This document shows positions 43,818-55,627 of a stretch of 64,000 nucleotides of DNA, piece by piece. Numbering within the stretch: position 1 is the stretch's first letter; every line of letters begins with the position of its first letter. The notes beneath the pieces are model-generated. The model ran no database searches. It saw nothing but the letters and a program-made list of their open reading frames with translations, and had not been told where the DNA came from. Source of the stretch: Leuconostoc citreum (GTDB lineage: Bacteria; Bacillota; Bacilli; Lactobacillales; Lactobacillaceae); assembly GCF_004354555.1 (NCBI RefSeq), contig NZ_PUFH01000004.1:372001-436000 (forward strand), in the 5' to 3' direction. The position numbers and the translations under genes are program-made.

Positions 43818-46800
43818 ATGAGAGACATGAGGGTAATTTGTGACCGTAAAAAATTGTACAAATCGGGCAAAGTACTAGTAACAGCCGGTATTTTTGCTTT
43901 GATGATGTTTGGCGTCACAACTGCTAGTGTTAGTGCAAATACGATTGCAGTTGACACGAATCATAGCCGTACTTCAGCACAGATTAATAAGAGTGCCGTT
44001 GATAAGGTTAATGATGACAAGACTACTTTAGGAGCGGCAAAAGTAGTGGCAGTAGCCACAACGCCAGCGACACCGGTAGCAGATAAAACAGTAAGTGCAC
44101 CCGCAGCAGATAAGGCAGTAGATACAACGTCATCAACGACACCTGCAACAGATAAGGCAGCAGATACAACGCCAACGACACCCGCAGCAGATAAGGCAGT
44201 AGATACAACGCCAACGACACCTGCAGCAGATAAGACAGTAGATACAACGTCATCAACGACACCTGCAACGGATAAGGCAGTAGATACAACGCCAGCCACA
44301 CCTGCAGCAGATAAGCCAGCAAATACGACGCCAGCGACACCTGCAACGGACAAGTCAGTAGATACAACGCCAGCGACGCCGGTAGCAAATAAAGCAGCAG
44401 ACACGAGTAGTATTCATGATCAACCGTTAGATACAAATGTGCCAACTGATAAATCAGCAAACCTCGTCTCGACAACACAAAAAAGTACGGATAATCAACA
44501 AGTTAAGTCTACAGAAACATCTCATCTTCAAGAAATCAACGGTAAAACCTATTTTCTTGATGACAATGGTCAAGTTAAAAAGAACTTCACCGCTATTATT
44601 GACGGTAAAGTTCTATACTTTGATAAAACATCCGGCGAATTGACCGCAAATGCACCGCAAGTTACTAAGGGATTAGTAAATATTGATAATGCACATAACG
44701 CGGCTCATGATCTCACAGCTGATAACTTCACAAATGTCGATGGTTACTTAACAGCTAACAGTTGGTATCGTCCTAAGGACATCTTAAAAAACGGAACGAC
44801 CTGGACACCAACAACAGCAGAAGATTTTCGACCATTGCTCATGTCTTGGTGGCCGGATAAGAATACGCAGGTAGCTTATCTACAATATATGCAATCAGTT
44901 GGCATGCTACCTGACAATGTTAAAATATCAAATGATGATAATATGAGCACATTGACTGATGCTGCTATGACTGTTCAAAAGAATATCGAATCGCGAATTG
45001 GTGTATCTGGAAAAACTGATTGGCTCAAGCAAGATATGAACAAACTGATTGATTCACAGGCAAATTGGAATATTGATAGTGAATCAAAGGGTAATGATCA
45101 TTTACAGGGCGGGGCATTGTTATATGTGAATGATGACAAAACACCTAACGCGAACTCAGATTACCGTCTGTTAAACCGTACACCAACCAACCAAACCGGC
45201 CAAATTACTGATCCAAGTAAACAAGGTGGATATGAGATGTTATTAGCTAATGATGTTGATAATTCTAACCCTGTTGTACAAGCTGAGCAATTGAACTGGC
45301 TTCACTACATGATGAACATTGGTACTATAGCTCAGAACGACCCAACAGCTAATTTTGACGGTTATCGTGTTGATGCGGTTGATAACGTTGATGCCGATCT
45401 CTTACAAATTGCTGGTGATTACTTTAAAGCTGCATACGGTACTGGTAAAACTGAGGCAAACGCAAACAATCATATTTCGATCTTGGAAGATTGGGATAAT
45501 AATGATTCTGCGTACATTAAAGCCCACGGGAACAACCAATTGACAATGGATTTTCCAGCACACTTGGCTTTGAAATACGCCTTGAACATGCCTCTTGCCG
45601 CACAAAGTGGCCTAGAACCGCTAATTAATACAAGTCTTGTTAAGCGTGGGAAAGATGCCACAGAAAATGAAGCACAACCAAACTATGCCTTTATCCGTGC
45701 CCATGATAGTGAAGTGCAGACAGTTATTGCACAAATTATTAAGGATAAAATTAACACAAAATCAGACGGCTTAACTGTAACACCAGATGAGATTAAGCAA
45801 GCTTTCACTATTTACAACGCCGATGAATTAAAAGCAGATAAGGAATATACAGCATACAATATTCCTGCTTCTTACGCTGTATTGTTGACAAACAAGGATA
45901 CTGTGCCACGTGTTTATTATGGTGATCTATTTTCTGATGATGGACAGTATATGTCACAGAAGTCACCATACTATGACGCCATTACGTCACTTTTGAAAAG
46001 CCGTATCAAATATGTTGCTGGTGGTCAAAGTATGAATATGACGTACTTGCATGAGTGCTTTGATCCAGCAAAAAATGAGACAAAGCCACAAGGTGTCTTA
46101 ACATCAGTACGTTACGGTAAAGGTGCGATGACAGCTGACGATTTGGGTAATAGTGACACACGTCAACAAGGTATTGGTTTGGTGATTAATAATAAGCCAT
46201 TCTTGAATTTAAATGATGATGAACAAATTGTGCTCAATATGGGTGCTGCTCACAAAAATCAAGCTTACCGACCACTTATGTTGACAACAAAATCTGGTCT
46301 TCAAATTTACGATAAGGACGCCGGAGCGCCAGTTGTTTATACTAACGATGCTGGTCAACTTATTTTTAAGTCAGATATGGTCTATGGTGTCAGCAATCCA
46401 CAGGTATCTGGTTATTTTGCTGCATGGGTACCAGTCGGTGCGAGTGATAGTCAAGATGCTAGAACACAAAGCAGCCAGTCAGAAACTAAGGATGGCGATG
46501 TCTATCATTCAAATGCTGCGCTTGATTCTAATGTGATTTATGAAGGCTTCTCGAATTTCCAAGCAATGCCTGAAAAGAATGATGACTTCACCAACGTAAA
46601 AATTGCTCAAAATGCTAAATTGTTTAAAGATTTAGGGATTACAAGCTTTGAATTAGCACCGCAATATCGTTCAAGTACAGATAATAGTTTTTTGGATTCG
46701 GTTATCCAAAACGGCTATGCCTTTACTGATCGATATGATGTTGGCTATAATACGCCAACAAAATATGGTACAGTTGATCAACTTCTAGATAGTCTAAGAG

Positions 46801-49800
46801 CATTACACGCACAAGGTATTCAGGCTATTAATGACTGGGTACCTGATCAAATTTATAATTTACCTGGCGAACAAATCGTCACCGCAGTTCGTACAAATGG
46901 TTCAGGTAAGTACGATTATGATTCAGTGATTAATAACACGCTCTATGATTCACGAACAGTTGGGGGCGGCGAATACCAAGAAAAGTTTGGTGGCCTGTTC
47001 TTAGACCAGTTGAAAAAAGATTATCCTAGCTTGTTTGAAACTAAGCAGATATCAACGAATCAGCCGATGAATCCGGATGTTAAAATTAAAGAATGGTCTG
47101 CAAAGTACTTTAATGGTTCAAACATTCAAGGTCGTGGCGCTTGGTATGTACTTAAAGACTGGGCAACAAATCAATATTTCAATGTGTCTAGTGATAATGG
47201 ATTCTTGCCTAAACAGTTACTGGGTGAAAAAACAAGCACCGGCTTTATAACAGAAAATGGTAAGACTTCTTTCTACTCAACAAGTGGTTATCAAGCTAAA
47301 GATACCTTTATTCAAGATGGAACAAATTGGTATTACTTTGATAATGCAGGCTATATGTTGACAGGTAAACAAAATATCCACGATAAAAATTATTATTTCT
47401 TACCTAATGGTGTGGAACTTCAAGATGCTTACCTTTTTGATGGTAATCAAGAATTTTACTATAATAAAGCTGGGGAACAAGTTATGAACCAGTATTATCA
47501 AGATAGTCAAAATCAATGGCATTATTTCTTTGAAAATGGTCGCATGGCAATTGGCCTGACAGAAGTTCCGAACGCTGATGGCACCCATGTTACACAATAT
47601 TTTGATGCTAATGGTGTCCAAATTAAAGGCACAGCTATAAAAGATCAGAATAATCAATTACGCTATTTTGATGAGGCCACAGGTAATATGGTGGTTAATT
47701 CATGGGGACAGTTAGCAGATAAGTCTTGGCTTTACCTTAATGCACAAGGCGTTGCTGTGACTGGTAACCAAAAAATTGATGGTGAAGAGTACTACTTCAA
47801 TGCTGATGGTAAGCAAGTTAAAGGCAATGCAATCATCGATAATAATGGTGATCAACGTTATTATGATGGTGATAAGGGTGTCATGGTAGTTAATTCATGG
47901 GGTGAGTTGCCAGATGGCTCATGGTTATATTTGAATGACAAAGGTATTGCTGTAACAGGCCGTCAAGTCATTAATAATCAAGTTAATTTCTTTGGTAATG
48001 ATGGTAAGCAAATCAAAGATGCCTTTAAATTATTATCCGATGGTTCATGGGTGTATTTGGATGATAAGGGCCTGATAACAACTGGAGCCAAAGTTATCAA
48101 TGGTCTAAATATGTTTTTTGATAAAGACGGTCATCAAATCAAAGGTGATGCCAGCACGGATGCCAATGGTAAGCGCCATTATTATGACAAAAATGATGGT
48201 CATCTTGTCACAAATTCATGGGGTGAGTTGCCAGATGGTTCATGGTTATATCTAGATGAACAAGGTGATGCTGTTACTGGTCAACGTGTGATTGATGGCA
48301 AGACACGCTATTTTGATGAAGATGGCAAACAAATTAAAAATAGCCTAAAAGCGCTGGCCAATGGCGATAAGATTTATCTTGATGGTGATGGGGTTGCTGC
48401 AACAGGCTTACAACATGTGGGCGATAAAATCATGTATTTTGATGAAGATGGCAAACAAGTTGTTGGCAAGTTTGTATCAGCAAAAGATGGTTCATGGTAT
48501 TACTTAAATCAGGATGGTGTTGCCGCAGTTGGTCCAAGCAGCATTAATGGACAATCACTTTACTTTGATCAAGATGGTAAACAAGTTAAATATAATGAAG
48601 TTCGTAATAGTGATGGGACAACCAACTATTACACAGGATTAACGGGTGAAAAGTTAACGCAAGACTTCGGTGAACTGCCAGATGGTTCATGGATTTATCT
48701 TGATGCGCAAGGTCATACAGTAACTGGCGCACAAATCATTAACGGTCAAAATCTTTACTTTAAGGCTGACGGCCAGCAAGTTAAAGGTCATGCTTATACT
48801 GACCAATTAGGTCATATGCGTTTTTATGATCCTGATTCAGGTGATATGTTGAGTAATCGCTTTGAACAAATCACACCTGGTGTATGGGCTTACTTTGGTG
48901 CTGATGGTGTGGCCATAACTGGACAACATGACATAAATGGTCAGAAGCTATTCTTTGATGAGACAGGATATCAAGTTAAAGGTTCGCAACGTACAATAGA
49001 TGGTACGTTATACAGCTTCGATTCTCAAACTGGTAACCAAAAACGCGTACAGACAACATTGTTGCCACAAGCAGGTCACTATATCACGAAAAATGGTAAC
49101 GATTGGCAGTATGATACCAATGGTGAACTAGCGAAGGGTCTGCGTCAAGATAGCAATGGTAAGTTACGTTACTTTGATTTGACAACCGGCATACAAGCGA
49201 AAGGTCAATTTGTTACAATTGGTCAAGAAACTTATTACTTTAGTAAAGATCACGGGGATGCGCAGTTATTGCCAATGGTCACTGAAGGGCATTACGGTAC
49301 AATAACACTCAAGCAAGGTCAAGACACCAAAACAGCCTGGGTTTACCGTGATCAAAATAATACTATTTTGAAGGGATTGCAAAATATCAATGGCACGTTG
49401 CAATTCTTTGATCCATATACAGGGGAACAACTTAAGGGTGGCGTAGCAAAGTATGACGACAAGCTCTTTTACTTTGAATCAGGTAAAGGTAATCTTGTTA
49501 GCACCGTAGCAGGTGACTATCAGGATGGTCATTACATTGCCCAAGATGACCAAACACGTTACGCAGATAAGCAAAATCAGTTTGTAAAGGGACTTGTTAC
49601 TGTTAATGGGGCATTACAATACTTTGATAACGCTACTGGTAACCAAATAAAAAATCAACAAGTTATTGTTGATGGCAAGACGTACTATTTTGACGATAAA
49701 GGCAATGGTGAATACTTATTCACTAATACATTAGATATGTCTACTAATGCTTTTTCTGCCAAAAATGTTGCATTCAATCATGACAGTAGCAGTTTCGACC

Positions 49801-52301
49801 ATACTGTTGATGGCTTCTTGACGGCAGATACTTGGTATCGACCAAAGTCAATTTTGGCTAATGGGACAACTTGGCGTGATTCGACTGATAAGGATATGCG
49901 ACCATTAATCACTGTTTGGTGGCCAAATAAGAATGTTCAAGTCAACTATCTCAATTTCATGAAAGCAAATGGCTTGTTGACAACAGCAGCACAATACACA
50001 CTACATTCAGATCAATATGATTTGAACCAAGCTGCACAAGATGTTCAAGTGGCCATTGAAAAGCGCATTGCGTCAGAGCATGGCACAGAATGGTTACAGA
50101 AATTGTTGTTTGAATCACAAAATAATAACCCATCATTTGTGAAGCAACAATTCATTTGGAATAAGGATTCTGAATATCATGGTGGTGGTGATGCCTGGTT
50201 CCAAGGTGGTTATCTGAAGTATGGCAATAACCCACTCACACCAACAACTAATTCTGATTATCGTCAACCTGGTAATGCATTTGATTTCTTGCTAGCCAAC
50301 GACGTGGATAATTCTAATCCTGTTGTGCAAGCTGAAAACTTAAACTGGTTACATTACTTAATGAACTTTGGCACAATCACTGCGGGTCAAGATGACGCTA
50401 ATTTTGATAGTATTCGTATTGACGCTGTCGACTTTATTCATAATGATACAATCCAACGTACTTATGATTATCTTCGTGATGCTTATCAAGTGCAACAAAG
50501 TGAAGCCAAAGCAAACCAGCACATTTCATTGGTTGAAGCTGGCTTAGACGCTGGTACATCAACGATTCATAATGATGCGTTAATTGAGTCAAACCTCCGT
50601 GAAGCAGCGACATTGTCGTTAACAAATGAACCTGGTAAAAATAAACCATTGACGAATATGCTACAAGACGTTGACGGTGGTACGCTTATCGCCGACCATA
50701 CGCAGAATAGTACAGAAAATCAGGCGACACCAAACTATTCAATTATTCACGCGCACGATAAAGGTGTGCAAGAAAAAGTCGGTGCAGCCATTACTGATGC
50801 TACTGGTGCTGATTGGACGAACTTTACAGATGAACAGTTAAAAGCCGGATTAGAGCTATTCTATAAGGATCAGCGCGCAACAAACAAAAAGTATAATAGT
50901 TATAACATACCAAGTATTTATGCCCTGATGTTGACAAACAAAGATACTGTTCCTCGTATGTATTATGGGGATATGTATCAAGATGACGGACAGTATATGG
51001 CAAACAAGAGTATCTACTATGATGCCTTAGTGTCATTAATGACGGCTCGTAAAAGCTATGTCAGCGGTGGTCAAACTATGAGTGTTGACAATCATGGTTT
51101 GTTGAAGAGTGTCCGTTTTGGAAAAGATGCGATGACAGCTAATGATTTAGGTACATCAGCTACGCGTACTGAGGGTCTTGGTGTCATTATTGGTAATGAT
51201 CCAAAGTTGCAACTTAATGATTCGGATAAAGTGACACTGGATATGGGTGCCGCACATAAAAATCAAAAGTATCGCGCAGTTATCTTAACAACACGTGATG
51301 GTTTGGCAACCTTTAATTCAGATCAAGCACCAACAGCTTGGACAAACGATCAAGGAACGTTAACATTCTCAAATCAAGAGATTAACGGGCAAGACAATAC
51401 ACAAATTCGTGGTGTTGCTAATCCGCAAGTTTCTGGTTATCTAGCTGTTTGGGTGCCTGTGGGTGCATCAGACAATCAAGATGCCCGTACAGCAGCAACG
51501 ACAACAGAAAACCATGATGGTAAAGTATTACACTCGAATGCGGCATTAGATTCTAACCTTATTTATGAAGGTTTCTCTAACTTCCAACCTAAGGCAACAA
51601 CGCATGATGAACTTACGAACGTTGTAATTGCTAAAAATGCCGATGTCTTCAATAATTGGGGTATTACGAGTTTTGAAATGGCACCACAGTACCGTTCAAG
51701 TGGGGACCACACATTCTTGGATTCAACGATTGATAATGGTTATGCCTTCACTGATCGCTATGACTTAGGTTTCAATACACCAACGAAGTATGGCACTGAT
51801 GGTGATTTGCGTGCAGCGATTCAAGCGCTACATCATGCTAATATGCAAGTTATGGCTGACGTTGTTGATAACCAGGTCTATAACTTACCTGGTAAAGAAG
51901 TTGTTTCAGCCACACGAGCAGGTGTTTATGGTAATGACGACGCCACGGGCTTTGGAACGCAACTCTATGTGACTAACTCCGTTGGTGGTGGTCAATACCA
52001 AGAGAAATATGCTGGACAATACTTAGAAGCTCTGAAAGCAAAGTATCCAGACCTCTTTGAGGGTAAGGCCTATGATTATTGGTATAAGAACTATGCAAAT
52101 GATGGGTCAAATCCTTACTATACATTGTCACACGGTGACCGTGAATCTATCCCAGCAGATGTTGCTATTAAGCAATGGTCAGCTAAGTATATGAACGGCA
52201 CGAACGTTTTGGGCAATGGTATGGGTTATGTTTTGAAGGATTGGCATAATGGTCAATATTTCAAGCTTGATGGTGATAAATCAACATTACCTCAAATTTA
52301 A
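43818..52301 (+). CDS. dsrE: Two-domain glucansucrase: dextransucrase plus alpha-1,2-branching sucrase (DSR-E)
   Basis: Secreted GH70 enzyme of 2827 residues. Residues 1-40 are a KxYKxGK-type signal peptide (cleavage after ASVSA). About 80-197 is an Ala/Thr/Pro repeat region. First catalytic domain (about 240-1134): nucleophile Asp519 in [14 protein letters not shown], acid/base Glu557 in ILEDWD, stabiliser Asp630 in IRAHDSEVQ. Residues about 1135-1972 are glucan-binding YG-type repeats. Second catalytic domain (about 1973-2827) ends the protein: Asp2202 in [12 protein letters not shown], Glu2240 in LVEAGLD, Asp2314 in IHAHDKGV. From memory DSR-E uses 2210, 2248 and 2322, a constant shift of eight. 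The first domain makes alpha-1,6 glucan, the second adds alpha-1,2 branches. Confidence 0.95.
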   Translation: MRDMRVICDRKKLYKSGKVLVTAGIFALMMFGVTTASVSANTIAVDTNHSRTSAQINKSAVDKVNDDKTTLGAAKVVAVATTPATPVADKTVSAPAADKAVDTTSSTTPATDKAADTTPTTPAADKAVDTTPTTPAADKTVDTTSSTTPATDKAVDTTPATPAADKPANTTPATPATDKSVDTTPATPVANKAADTSSIHDQPLDTNVPTDKSANLVSTTQKSTDNQQVKSTETSHLQEINGKTYFLDDNGQVKKNFTAIIDGKVLYFDKTSGELTANAPQVTKGLVNIDNAHNAAHDLTADNFTNVDGYLTANSWYRPKDILKNGTTWTPTTAEDFRPLLMSWWPDKNTQVAYLQYMQSVGMLPDNVKISNDDNMSTLTDAAMTVQKNIESRIGVSGKTDWLKQDMNKLIDSQANWNIDSESKGNDHLQGGALLYVNDDKTPNANSDYRLLNRTPTNQTGQITDPSKQGGYEMLLANDVDNSNPVVQAEQLNWLHYMMNIGTIAQNDPTANFDGYRVDAVDNVDADLLQIAGDYFKAAYGTGKTEANANNHISILEDWDNNDSAYIKAHGNNQLTMDFPAHLALKYALNMPLAAQSGLEPLINTSLVKRGKDATENEAQPNYAFIRAHDSEVQTVIAQIIKDKINTKSDGLTVTPDEIKQAFTIYNADELKADKEYTAYNIPASYAVLLTNKDTVPRVYYGDLFSDDGQYMSQKSPYYDAITSLLKSRIKYVAGGQSMNMTYLHECFDPAKNETKPQGVLTSVRYGKGAMTADDLGNSDTRQQGIGLVINNKPFLNLNDDEQIVLNMGAAHKNQAYRPLMLTTKSGLQIYDKDAGAPVVYTNDAGQLIFKSDMVYGVSNPQVSGYFAAWVPVGASDSQDARTQSSQSETKDGDVYHSNAALDSNVIYEGFSNFQAMPEKNDDFTNVKIAQNAKLFKDLGITSFELAPQYRSSTDNSFLDSVIQNGYAFTDRYDVGYNTPTKYGTVDQLLDSLRALHAQGIQAINDWVPDQIYNLPGEQIVTAVRTNGSGKYDYDSVINNTLYDSRTVGGGEYQEKFGGLFLDQLKKDYPSLFETKQISTNQPMNPDVKIKEWSAKYFNGSNIQGRGAWYVLKDWATNQYFNVSSDNGFLPKQLLGEKTSTGFITENGKTSFYSTSGYQAKDTFIQDGTNWYYFDNAGYMLTGKQNIHDKNYYFLPNGVELQDAYLFDGNQEFYYNKAGEQVMNQYYQDSQNQWHYFFENGRMAIGLTEVPNADGTHVTQYFDANGVQIKGTAIKDQNNQLRYFDEATGNMVVNSWGQLADKSWLYLNAQGVAVTGNQKIDGEEYYFNADGKQVKGNAIIDNNGDQRYYDGDKGVMVVNSWGELPDGSWLYLNDKGIAVTGRQVINNQVNFFGNDGKQIKDAFKLLSDGSWVYLDDKGLITTGAKVINGLNMFFDKDGHQIKGDASTDANGKRHYYDKNDGHLVTNSWGELPDGSWLYLDEQGDAVTGQRVIDGKTRYFDEDGKQIKNSLKALANGDKIYLDGDGVAATGLQHVGDKIMYFDEDGKQVVGKFVSAKDGSWYYLNQDGVAAVGPSSINGQSLYFDQDGKQVKYNEVRNSDGTTNYYTGLTGEKLTQDFGELPDGSWIYLDAQGHTVTGAQIINGQNLYFKADGQQVKGHAYTDQLGHMRFYDPDSGDMLSNRFEQITPGVWAYFGADGVAITGQHDINGQKLFFDETGYQVKGSQRTIDGTLYSFDSQTGNQKRVQTTLLPQAGHYITKNGNDWQYDTNGELAKGLRQDSNGKLRYFDLTTGIQAKGQFVTIGQETYYFSKDHGDAQLLPMVTEGHYGTITLKQGQDTKTAWVYRDQNNTILKGLQNINGTLQFFDPYTGEQLKGGVAKYDDKLFYFESGKGNLVSTVAGDYQDGHYIAQDDQTRYADKQNQFVKGLVTVNGALQYFDNATGNQIKNQQVIVDGKTYYFDDKGNGEYLFTNTLDMSTNAFSAKNVAFNHDSSSFDHTVDGFLTADTWYRPKSILANGTTWRDSTDKDMRPLITVWWPNKNVQVNYLNFMKANGLLTTAAQYTLHSDQYDLNQAAQDVQVAIEKRIASEHGTEWLQKLLFESQNNNPSFVKQQFIWNKDSEYHGGGDAWFQGGYLKYGNNPLTPTTNSDYRQPGNAFDFLLANDVDNSNPVVQAENLNWLHYLMNFGTITAGQDDANFDSIRIDAVDFIHNDTIQRTYDYLRDAYQVQQSEAKANQHISLVEAGLDAGTSTIHNDALIESNLREAATLSLTNEPGKNKPLTNMLQDVDGGTLIADHTQNSTENQATPNYSIIHAHDKGVQEKVGAAITDATGADWTNFTDEQLKAGLELFYKDQRATNKKYNSYNIPSIYALMLTNKDTVPRMYYGDMYQDDGQYMANKSIYYDALVSLMTARKSYVSGGQTMSVDNHGLLKSVRFGKDAMTANDLGTSATRTEGLGVIIGNDPKLQLNDSDKVTLDMGAAHKNQKYRAVILTTRDGLATFNSDQAPTAWTNDQGTLTFSNQEINGQDNTQIRGVANPQVSGYLAVWVPVGASDNQDARTAATTTENHDGKVLHSNAALDSNLIYEGFSNFQPKATTHDELTNVVIAKNADVFNNWGITSFEMAPQYRSSGDHTFLDSTIDNGYAFTDRYDLGFNTPTKYGTDGDLRAAIQALHHANMQVMADVVDNQVYNLPGKEVVSATRAGVYGNDDATGFGTQLYVTNSVGGGQYQEKYAGQYLEALKAKYPDLFEGKAYDYWYKNYANDGSNPYYTLSHGDRESIPADVAIKQWSAKYMNGTNVLGNGMGYVLKDWHNGQYFKLDGDKSTLPQI
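44057..44406 (+). repeat. In-frame Ala/Thr/Pro tandem repeats in dsrE
   Basis: Nine degenerate copies of a unit of about 11-15 residues of the type [12 protein letters not shown] (ADK, TDK or ANK core), encoded by near-identical 30-45 bp DNA units. They lie between signal peptide and first catalytic domain and probably act as a flexible spacer. Confidence 0.85.
47220..49734 (+). repeat. Glucan-binding repeat domain inside dsrE
   Basis: A long series of cell-wall-binding/YG-type modules, such as [28 protein letters not shown] and [11 protein letters not shown], recurring about every 20-22 residues. The part about 47640-48830 is most regular, with near-copies of [14 protein letters not shown] at three places. 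It separates the two catalytic domains and binds glucan. Confidence 0.9.
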
Positions 52302-52344
52302 TTTATTTTGATAGGGAACGATTATCTTATCAAATTGTAGTGAC

Positions 52345-52382
52345 AAAAGTCGCAGATATTGAATCCAATATCTGCGACTTTT
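52345..52382. terminator. Perfect 16-bp hairpin terminator between dsrE and rimM
   Basis: AAAAGTCGCAGATATT (52345-52360) and AATATCTGCGACTTTT (52367-52382) are perfect complements with a GAATCC loop. It ends dsrE; the rimM promoter follows directly. Confidence 0.92.
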
Positions 52383-52396
52383 CGTCTGTAAAGCTA

Positions 52397-52405
52397 TGCT
52401 ATAAT
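52397..52405 (+). promoter_or_regulatory. Extended -10 of rimM, 6 nt from the ATG
   Basis: TGCTATAAT (TATAAT 52400-52405), then AACGTT and the ATG at 52412. No ribosome site can fit, so rimM is probably leaderless. Confidence 0.65.
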
Positions 52406-52411
52406 AACGTT

Positions 52412-52930
52412 ATGACAAAAGAAAATTATTTTAAAGTTGGCACAATTGTCAACACCCACGGTATTCGTGGCGAAGTGAAGATTATGGCCATTACTGATTT
52501 TGCCGCCGATCGTTTTAAAAAAGGTGCAGCATTACAAATTGAAACCAAGCAAGGCTTTGTGCCAGTGACTGTACAATCGTCACGTTTACACAAAAATATG
52601 TGGTTGGTATTATTTGAAGGCGTCACAAATATTAACGAGATTGAAAAATATAAAACCAACGACATCTACGTATATGGCGAAACGCGTGAAGCACTTGGTG
52701 ATGATGAATATTATTACGATGAAATTATTGATAGTCGTGTTGTGAGTCTGACTGGTGAAGCAATCGGTGTTGTGTCTGAAATTATGACAACAGGGGCCAA
52801 TGATGTTTGGGTCGTTAAACGGCAAGGTCAGTCAGATGCGCTTATTCCTATGATTGATGATGTTGTCAAGTCAGTTGATGTGGACAATAAGCTGATTACC
52901 ATTGATGTGTTGGAAGGATTGTTAGATTAA
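52412..52930 (+). CDS. rimM: Ribosome maturation factor RimM
   Basis: 16S rRNA processing factor for 30S head assembly, 172 residues. N-terminal barrel with [17 protein letters not shown] and C-terminal PRC-like barrel with [16 protein letters not shown] and [10 protein letters not shown]. The ATG at 52412 (MTKENY) is chosen because the frame upstream runs through the dsrE terminator and the -10 box. Coupled to trmD by a TAATG overlap. Confidence 0.94.
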   Translation: MTKENYFKVGTIVNTHGIRGEVKIMAITDFAADRFKKGAALQIETKQGFVPVTVQSSRLHKNMWLVLFEGVTNINEIEKYKTNDIYVYGETREALGDDEYYYDEIIDSRVVSLTGEAIGVVSEIMTTGANDVWVVKRQGQSDALIPMIDDVVKSVDVDNKLITIDVLEGLLD

Positions 52931-53655
52931 TGCGTATTGATGTTTTAAGTCTATTCCCAGATATGTTTACGCCCTTAAAGCAATCTATATTGGGTAAAGC
53001 GATTGACAAGGGGGCATTAGATTTTCATGTCACTGATTTTCGTGACTACACTGAAAACAAGCATAATAATGTCGATGATTATCCATTTGGTGGTGGGGCA
53101 GGCATGTTGCTCATGGCGCAACCTATCTTTGATGCCATGGCTGCGGTAGAAAAAGCGGCCGGTGATAAAGGTCACGTTGTCTTGCTGGATCCTGCTGGGC
53201 GTAAATTTGACCATCATGTTGCCGAAGAATTAGCACAGAAATCGCATCTCACTTTTATTGCCGGACATTATGAGGGCTATGATGAGCGTATTCGTGAACT
53301 AGTCGATGATGAAATTTCGCTTGGTGATTATGTATTGACTGGCGGTGAGCTTGGCGCAATGGTGATTATTGATGCGACAGCGCGCTTTTTGCCAGATGTT
53401 TTAGGCAATCAAGTGAGTGCTGAAGAGGACTCATTTCAAGATAATTTACTTGAATTTCCACAGTATACTCGGCCCGCAGATTTCCGTGGGCGTAAGGTGC
53501 CGGATGTTTTAATGAGTGGCAATCATGCTAAAATTGCTGAGTGGCGTTTAAAGGAGTCCTTGCGCCGGACATGGCAGAGACGACCAGACTTGCTAGAAAA
53601 CCGTGTTCTTACACAGACAGAATGCGATTTGCTCGATGATGTCAAGAATGAGTAA
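52930..53655 (+). CDS. trmD: tRNA (guanine-37-N1) methyltransferase
   Basis: Methylates G37 of tRNA, preventing frameshifts; 241 residues. SPOUT trefoil-knot motifs: [39 protein letters not shown] and the SAM-binding loop [13 protein letters not shown]. Follows rimM with overlap; the usual downstream rplS is elsewhere. A terminator follows. Confidence 0.96.
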   Translation: MRIDVLSLFPDMFTPLKQSILGKAIDKGALDFHVTDFRDYTENKHNNVDDYPFGGGAGMLLMAQPIFDAMAAVEKAAGDKGHVVLLDPAGRKFDHHVAEELAQKSHLTFIAGHYEGYDERIRELVDDEISLGDYVLTGGELGAMVIIDATARFLPDVLGNQVSAEEDSFQDNLLEFPQYTRPADFRGRKVPDVLMSGNHAKIAEWRLKESLRRTWQRRPDLLENRVLTQTECDLLDDVKNE

Positions 53656-53700
53656 GCTGAGCTAATAAGCATTGACAAAATTCTTATATTACAGAACGTT

Positions 53701-53729
53701 AACGAACAATTAATATTGTTCGTTTTTTA
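53701..53729 (+). terminator. Terminator after trmD
   Basis: AACGAACAAT (53701-53710) pairs with ATTGTTCGTT (53715-53724) around TAAT, followed by T-rich sequence. Confidence 0.85.
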
Positions 53730-53924
53730 TTTTGTGATTATTTTCTCATATATGTTCAATGATGATTAACGTTAAGCAATTTGTTATATTACAATTACTG
53801 TTATGAATGTGTCATTTCTGTAACAAAAATGAAATTAATGAGTGTTAAGGTATTTATATACATATATTATTAAATCATTATTCGCATGAATAATTCATCA
53901 TGTGAAAGGGAGATTGGAAGCGGG

Positions 53925-54692
53925 ATGATTGATTTACATAGCCATCTACTACCGGGAATAGATGATGGTTCTCAATCAATGCAGGCATCCCTTCAGCTAG
54001 CGCGTGACGCAGTTGAAGAGGGTGTTGAAGCAGCATTGATGACACCACACCATATGAACGGTCAGTTTGTGAACCACAAGCGTGATGTCGTTGCCTTAAC
54101 GACAAAGTTTCAAATGGCACTTGAACAAGAAAAAATACCACTGCAAGTTTTTCCATCGCAGGAAGTACGCATTAATGGTGAGTTGTTGACAGCGTTGGAT
54201 CAGGACGACATTCTGTTTGCCGATGAAAGTAACCGGTACCTGTTACTTGAATTCCCGGATGATGATGTACCGACATACAGTGCCGATATGATTTTTAATA
54301 TCATGCAACGGGGCATTATCGTCCAAATTGCCCATCCAGAGCGAAACGTGAAAATTATGTCGCAACCAGATATCTTATATCAACTTATTGAGAAAGGTGC
54401 TGTTGCCCAGATAACAGCTAGTTCTTATGTTGGTGCCTTTGGTAAAAAGGTGCAAAAGTTTGCGGAGACAATTATTGCCCATCATTTAGGGCATGTTTTT
54501 GTTTCGGATGCCCACGATTTACCAAACCGTACGTACCACATGGCAACGGCTATGATGAAGCTTGAACAGCAGATGGGGGCAGATTATCAACAGATGTTTG
54601 CTGAGAATGCTGAGGCGATACTAGATGGCAATCCGGTAGCACGGTTGATACCTGAAAAAATTGTCAAACGCCGTTTTTTTAATGGATTTTAA
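53925..54692 (+). CDS. CpsB/CapC-type tyrosine-protein phosphatase (PHP family)
   Basis: Manganese-dependent phosphatase of 255 residues that counteracts the CpsD kinase. PHP metal motifs: MIDLHSHLLPGIDDG at the start, TPHHMNG, AHPERN and VSDAHD. The start at 53925 gives the family's usual N-terminus; an upstream in-frame ATG at 53886 would add 13 residues. First gene of the exopolysaccharide cluster, after about 195 bp of AT-rich sequence that must hold the promoter, though none is convincing. Confidence 0.88.
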   Translation: MIDLHSHLLPGIDDGSQSMQASLQLARDAVEEGVEAALMTPHHMNGQFVNHKRDVVALTTKFQMALEQEKIPLQVFPSQEVRINGELLTALDQDDILFADESNRYLLLEFPDDDVPTYSADMIFNIMQRGIIVQIAHPERNVKIMSQPDILYQLIEKGAVAQITASSYVGAFGKKVQKFAETIIAHHLGHVFVSDAHDLPNRTYHMATAMMKLEQQMGADYQQMFAENAEAILDGNPVARLIPEKIVKRRFFNGF

Positions 54693-54717
54693 ATACATAA
54701 TAAAGGATTAATAAATA

Positions 54718-55611
54718 ATGAATAACGTACTTGAGTTACGACAACTATGGGACATTATCCGTAAGCATTTTTTTGCCATTTTTTTTATGGCGTTAATTGG
54801 TGCCGGTATTGGCTATGGTATTGCTAAGTTTTTAATCGCGCCCACTTACAGTGCATCAACGAGCATGCTAGTTAACCGATCGACAGATAATACAACGGGA
54901 AATGCTAATTTATCTGATCAACAAGCTGATGTGCAAATCATCAATACATATAAAAATTTAGTCATTTCAAGTAATGTGCTGGGAGACGTTGCTGATAAAT
55001 TAAAGCAACCCAAAACTGAGGTGGTTCAACCAGCTAAACCAGCCGTTTACGAGACTTTAGCTGACGGCACACGCCGCTTAGTGTCGCCTGAACAAAAAGA
55101 AATCACAAAAACATCTTCACAACAGACCTATGATTTCACTGTTGACCAATTAAAGAAGATGGTCTCAATTTCTAATCAACAAAACTCACAGGTATTTGCT
55201 ATTAATGTGACGTCAAAAGATCCAAAACAGGCAGCACTTGTCGCTAATACTGTTGCTGATTCTTTTAAAGCCAAAATTGGTGGCTTTATGAAGATTAACA
55301 ACGTGTCGATTATTGATTCAGCCAAAATAAACAATAAACCTGTTGGACCAAAAATACAGATATTCATGTTAGCCGGATTAATTATTTTAGGCGGCTTGGC
55401 CTTCCTAGTTTCCTTGGTTCGCGAATTATCTGATACGACAATCAAATCGCCTGATGCAGTTTCACAGCTATTTGGCTTTACCAATCTTGGTGTCGTTAGT
55501 CATATTAAAGGCATGAAGCATTTTGATATGGCACCAACAGTTCAAAGTATGTCAGATGATGGCAAAGCAATGCATTCACGTTCACGGCTCAGTCGTTTGA
55601 ACAAGGATTAA
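54718..55611 (+). CDS. Polysaccharide chain-length regulator / kinase activator (Wzz, CpsC-like)
   Basis: 297 residues. Wzz-type topology: N-terminal helix (about residues 15-35), large extracellular domain with PTYSASTSMLVN, second helix (about 220-240) after the Pro-rich VGPKIQ segment, and a cytoplasmic tail. In Gram-positives this protein activates the adjacent tyrosine kinase. Follows cpsB by 25 bp and precedes cpsD by 16 bp. Confidence 0.9.
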   Translation: MNNVLELRQLWDIIRKHFFAIFFMALIGAGIGYGIAKFLIAPTYSASTSMLVNRSTDNTTGNANLSDQQADVQIINTYKNLVISSNVLGDVADKLKQPKTEVVQPAKPAVYETLADGTRRLVSPEQKEITKTSSQQTYDFTVDQLKKMVSISNQQNSQVFAINVTSKDPKQAALVANTVADSFKAKIGGFMKINNVSIIDSAKINNKPVGPKIQIFMLAGLIILGGLAFLVSLVRELSDTTIKSPDAVSQLFGFTNLGVVSHIKGMKHFDMAPTVQSMSDDGKAMHSRSRLSRLNKD

Positions 55612-55627
55612 TAGGGGAGAACAGACA

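Noticed and set aside
43961-44478. Long open frames on the minus strand opposite the dsrE repeats
   Set aside because: They mirror the low-complexity Ala/Thr/Pro DNA, have no ribosome sites, and encode only repeated Leu/Val/Ala text.
47220-49734. Regular short repeats that could suggest a CRISPR array or satellite
   Set aside because: They are in frame, encode glucan-binding modules and differ at synonymous positions; there are no spacers or cas genes.
52340-52411. Longer RimM starting at 52340
   Set aside because: The extra codons would run through the dsrE terminator hairpin and the rimM -10 box; the family begins at [10 protein letters not shown].
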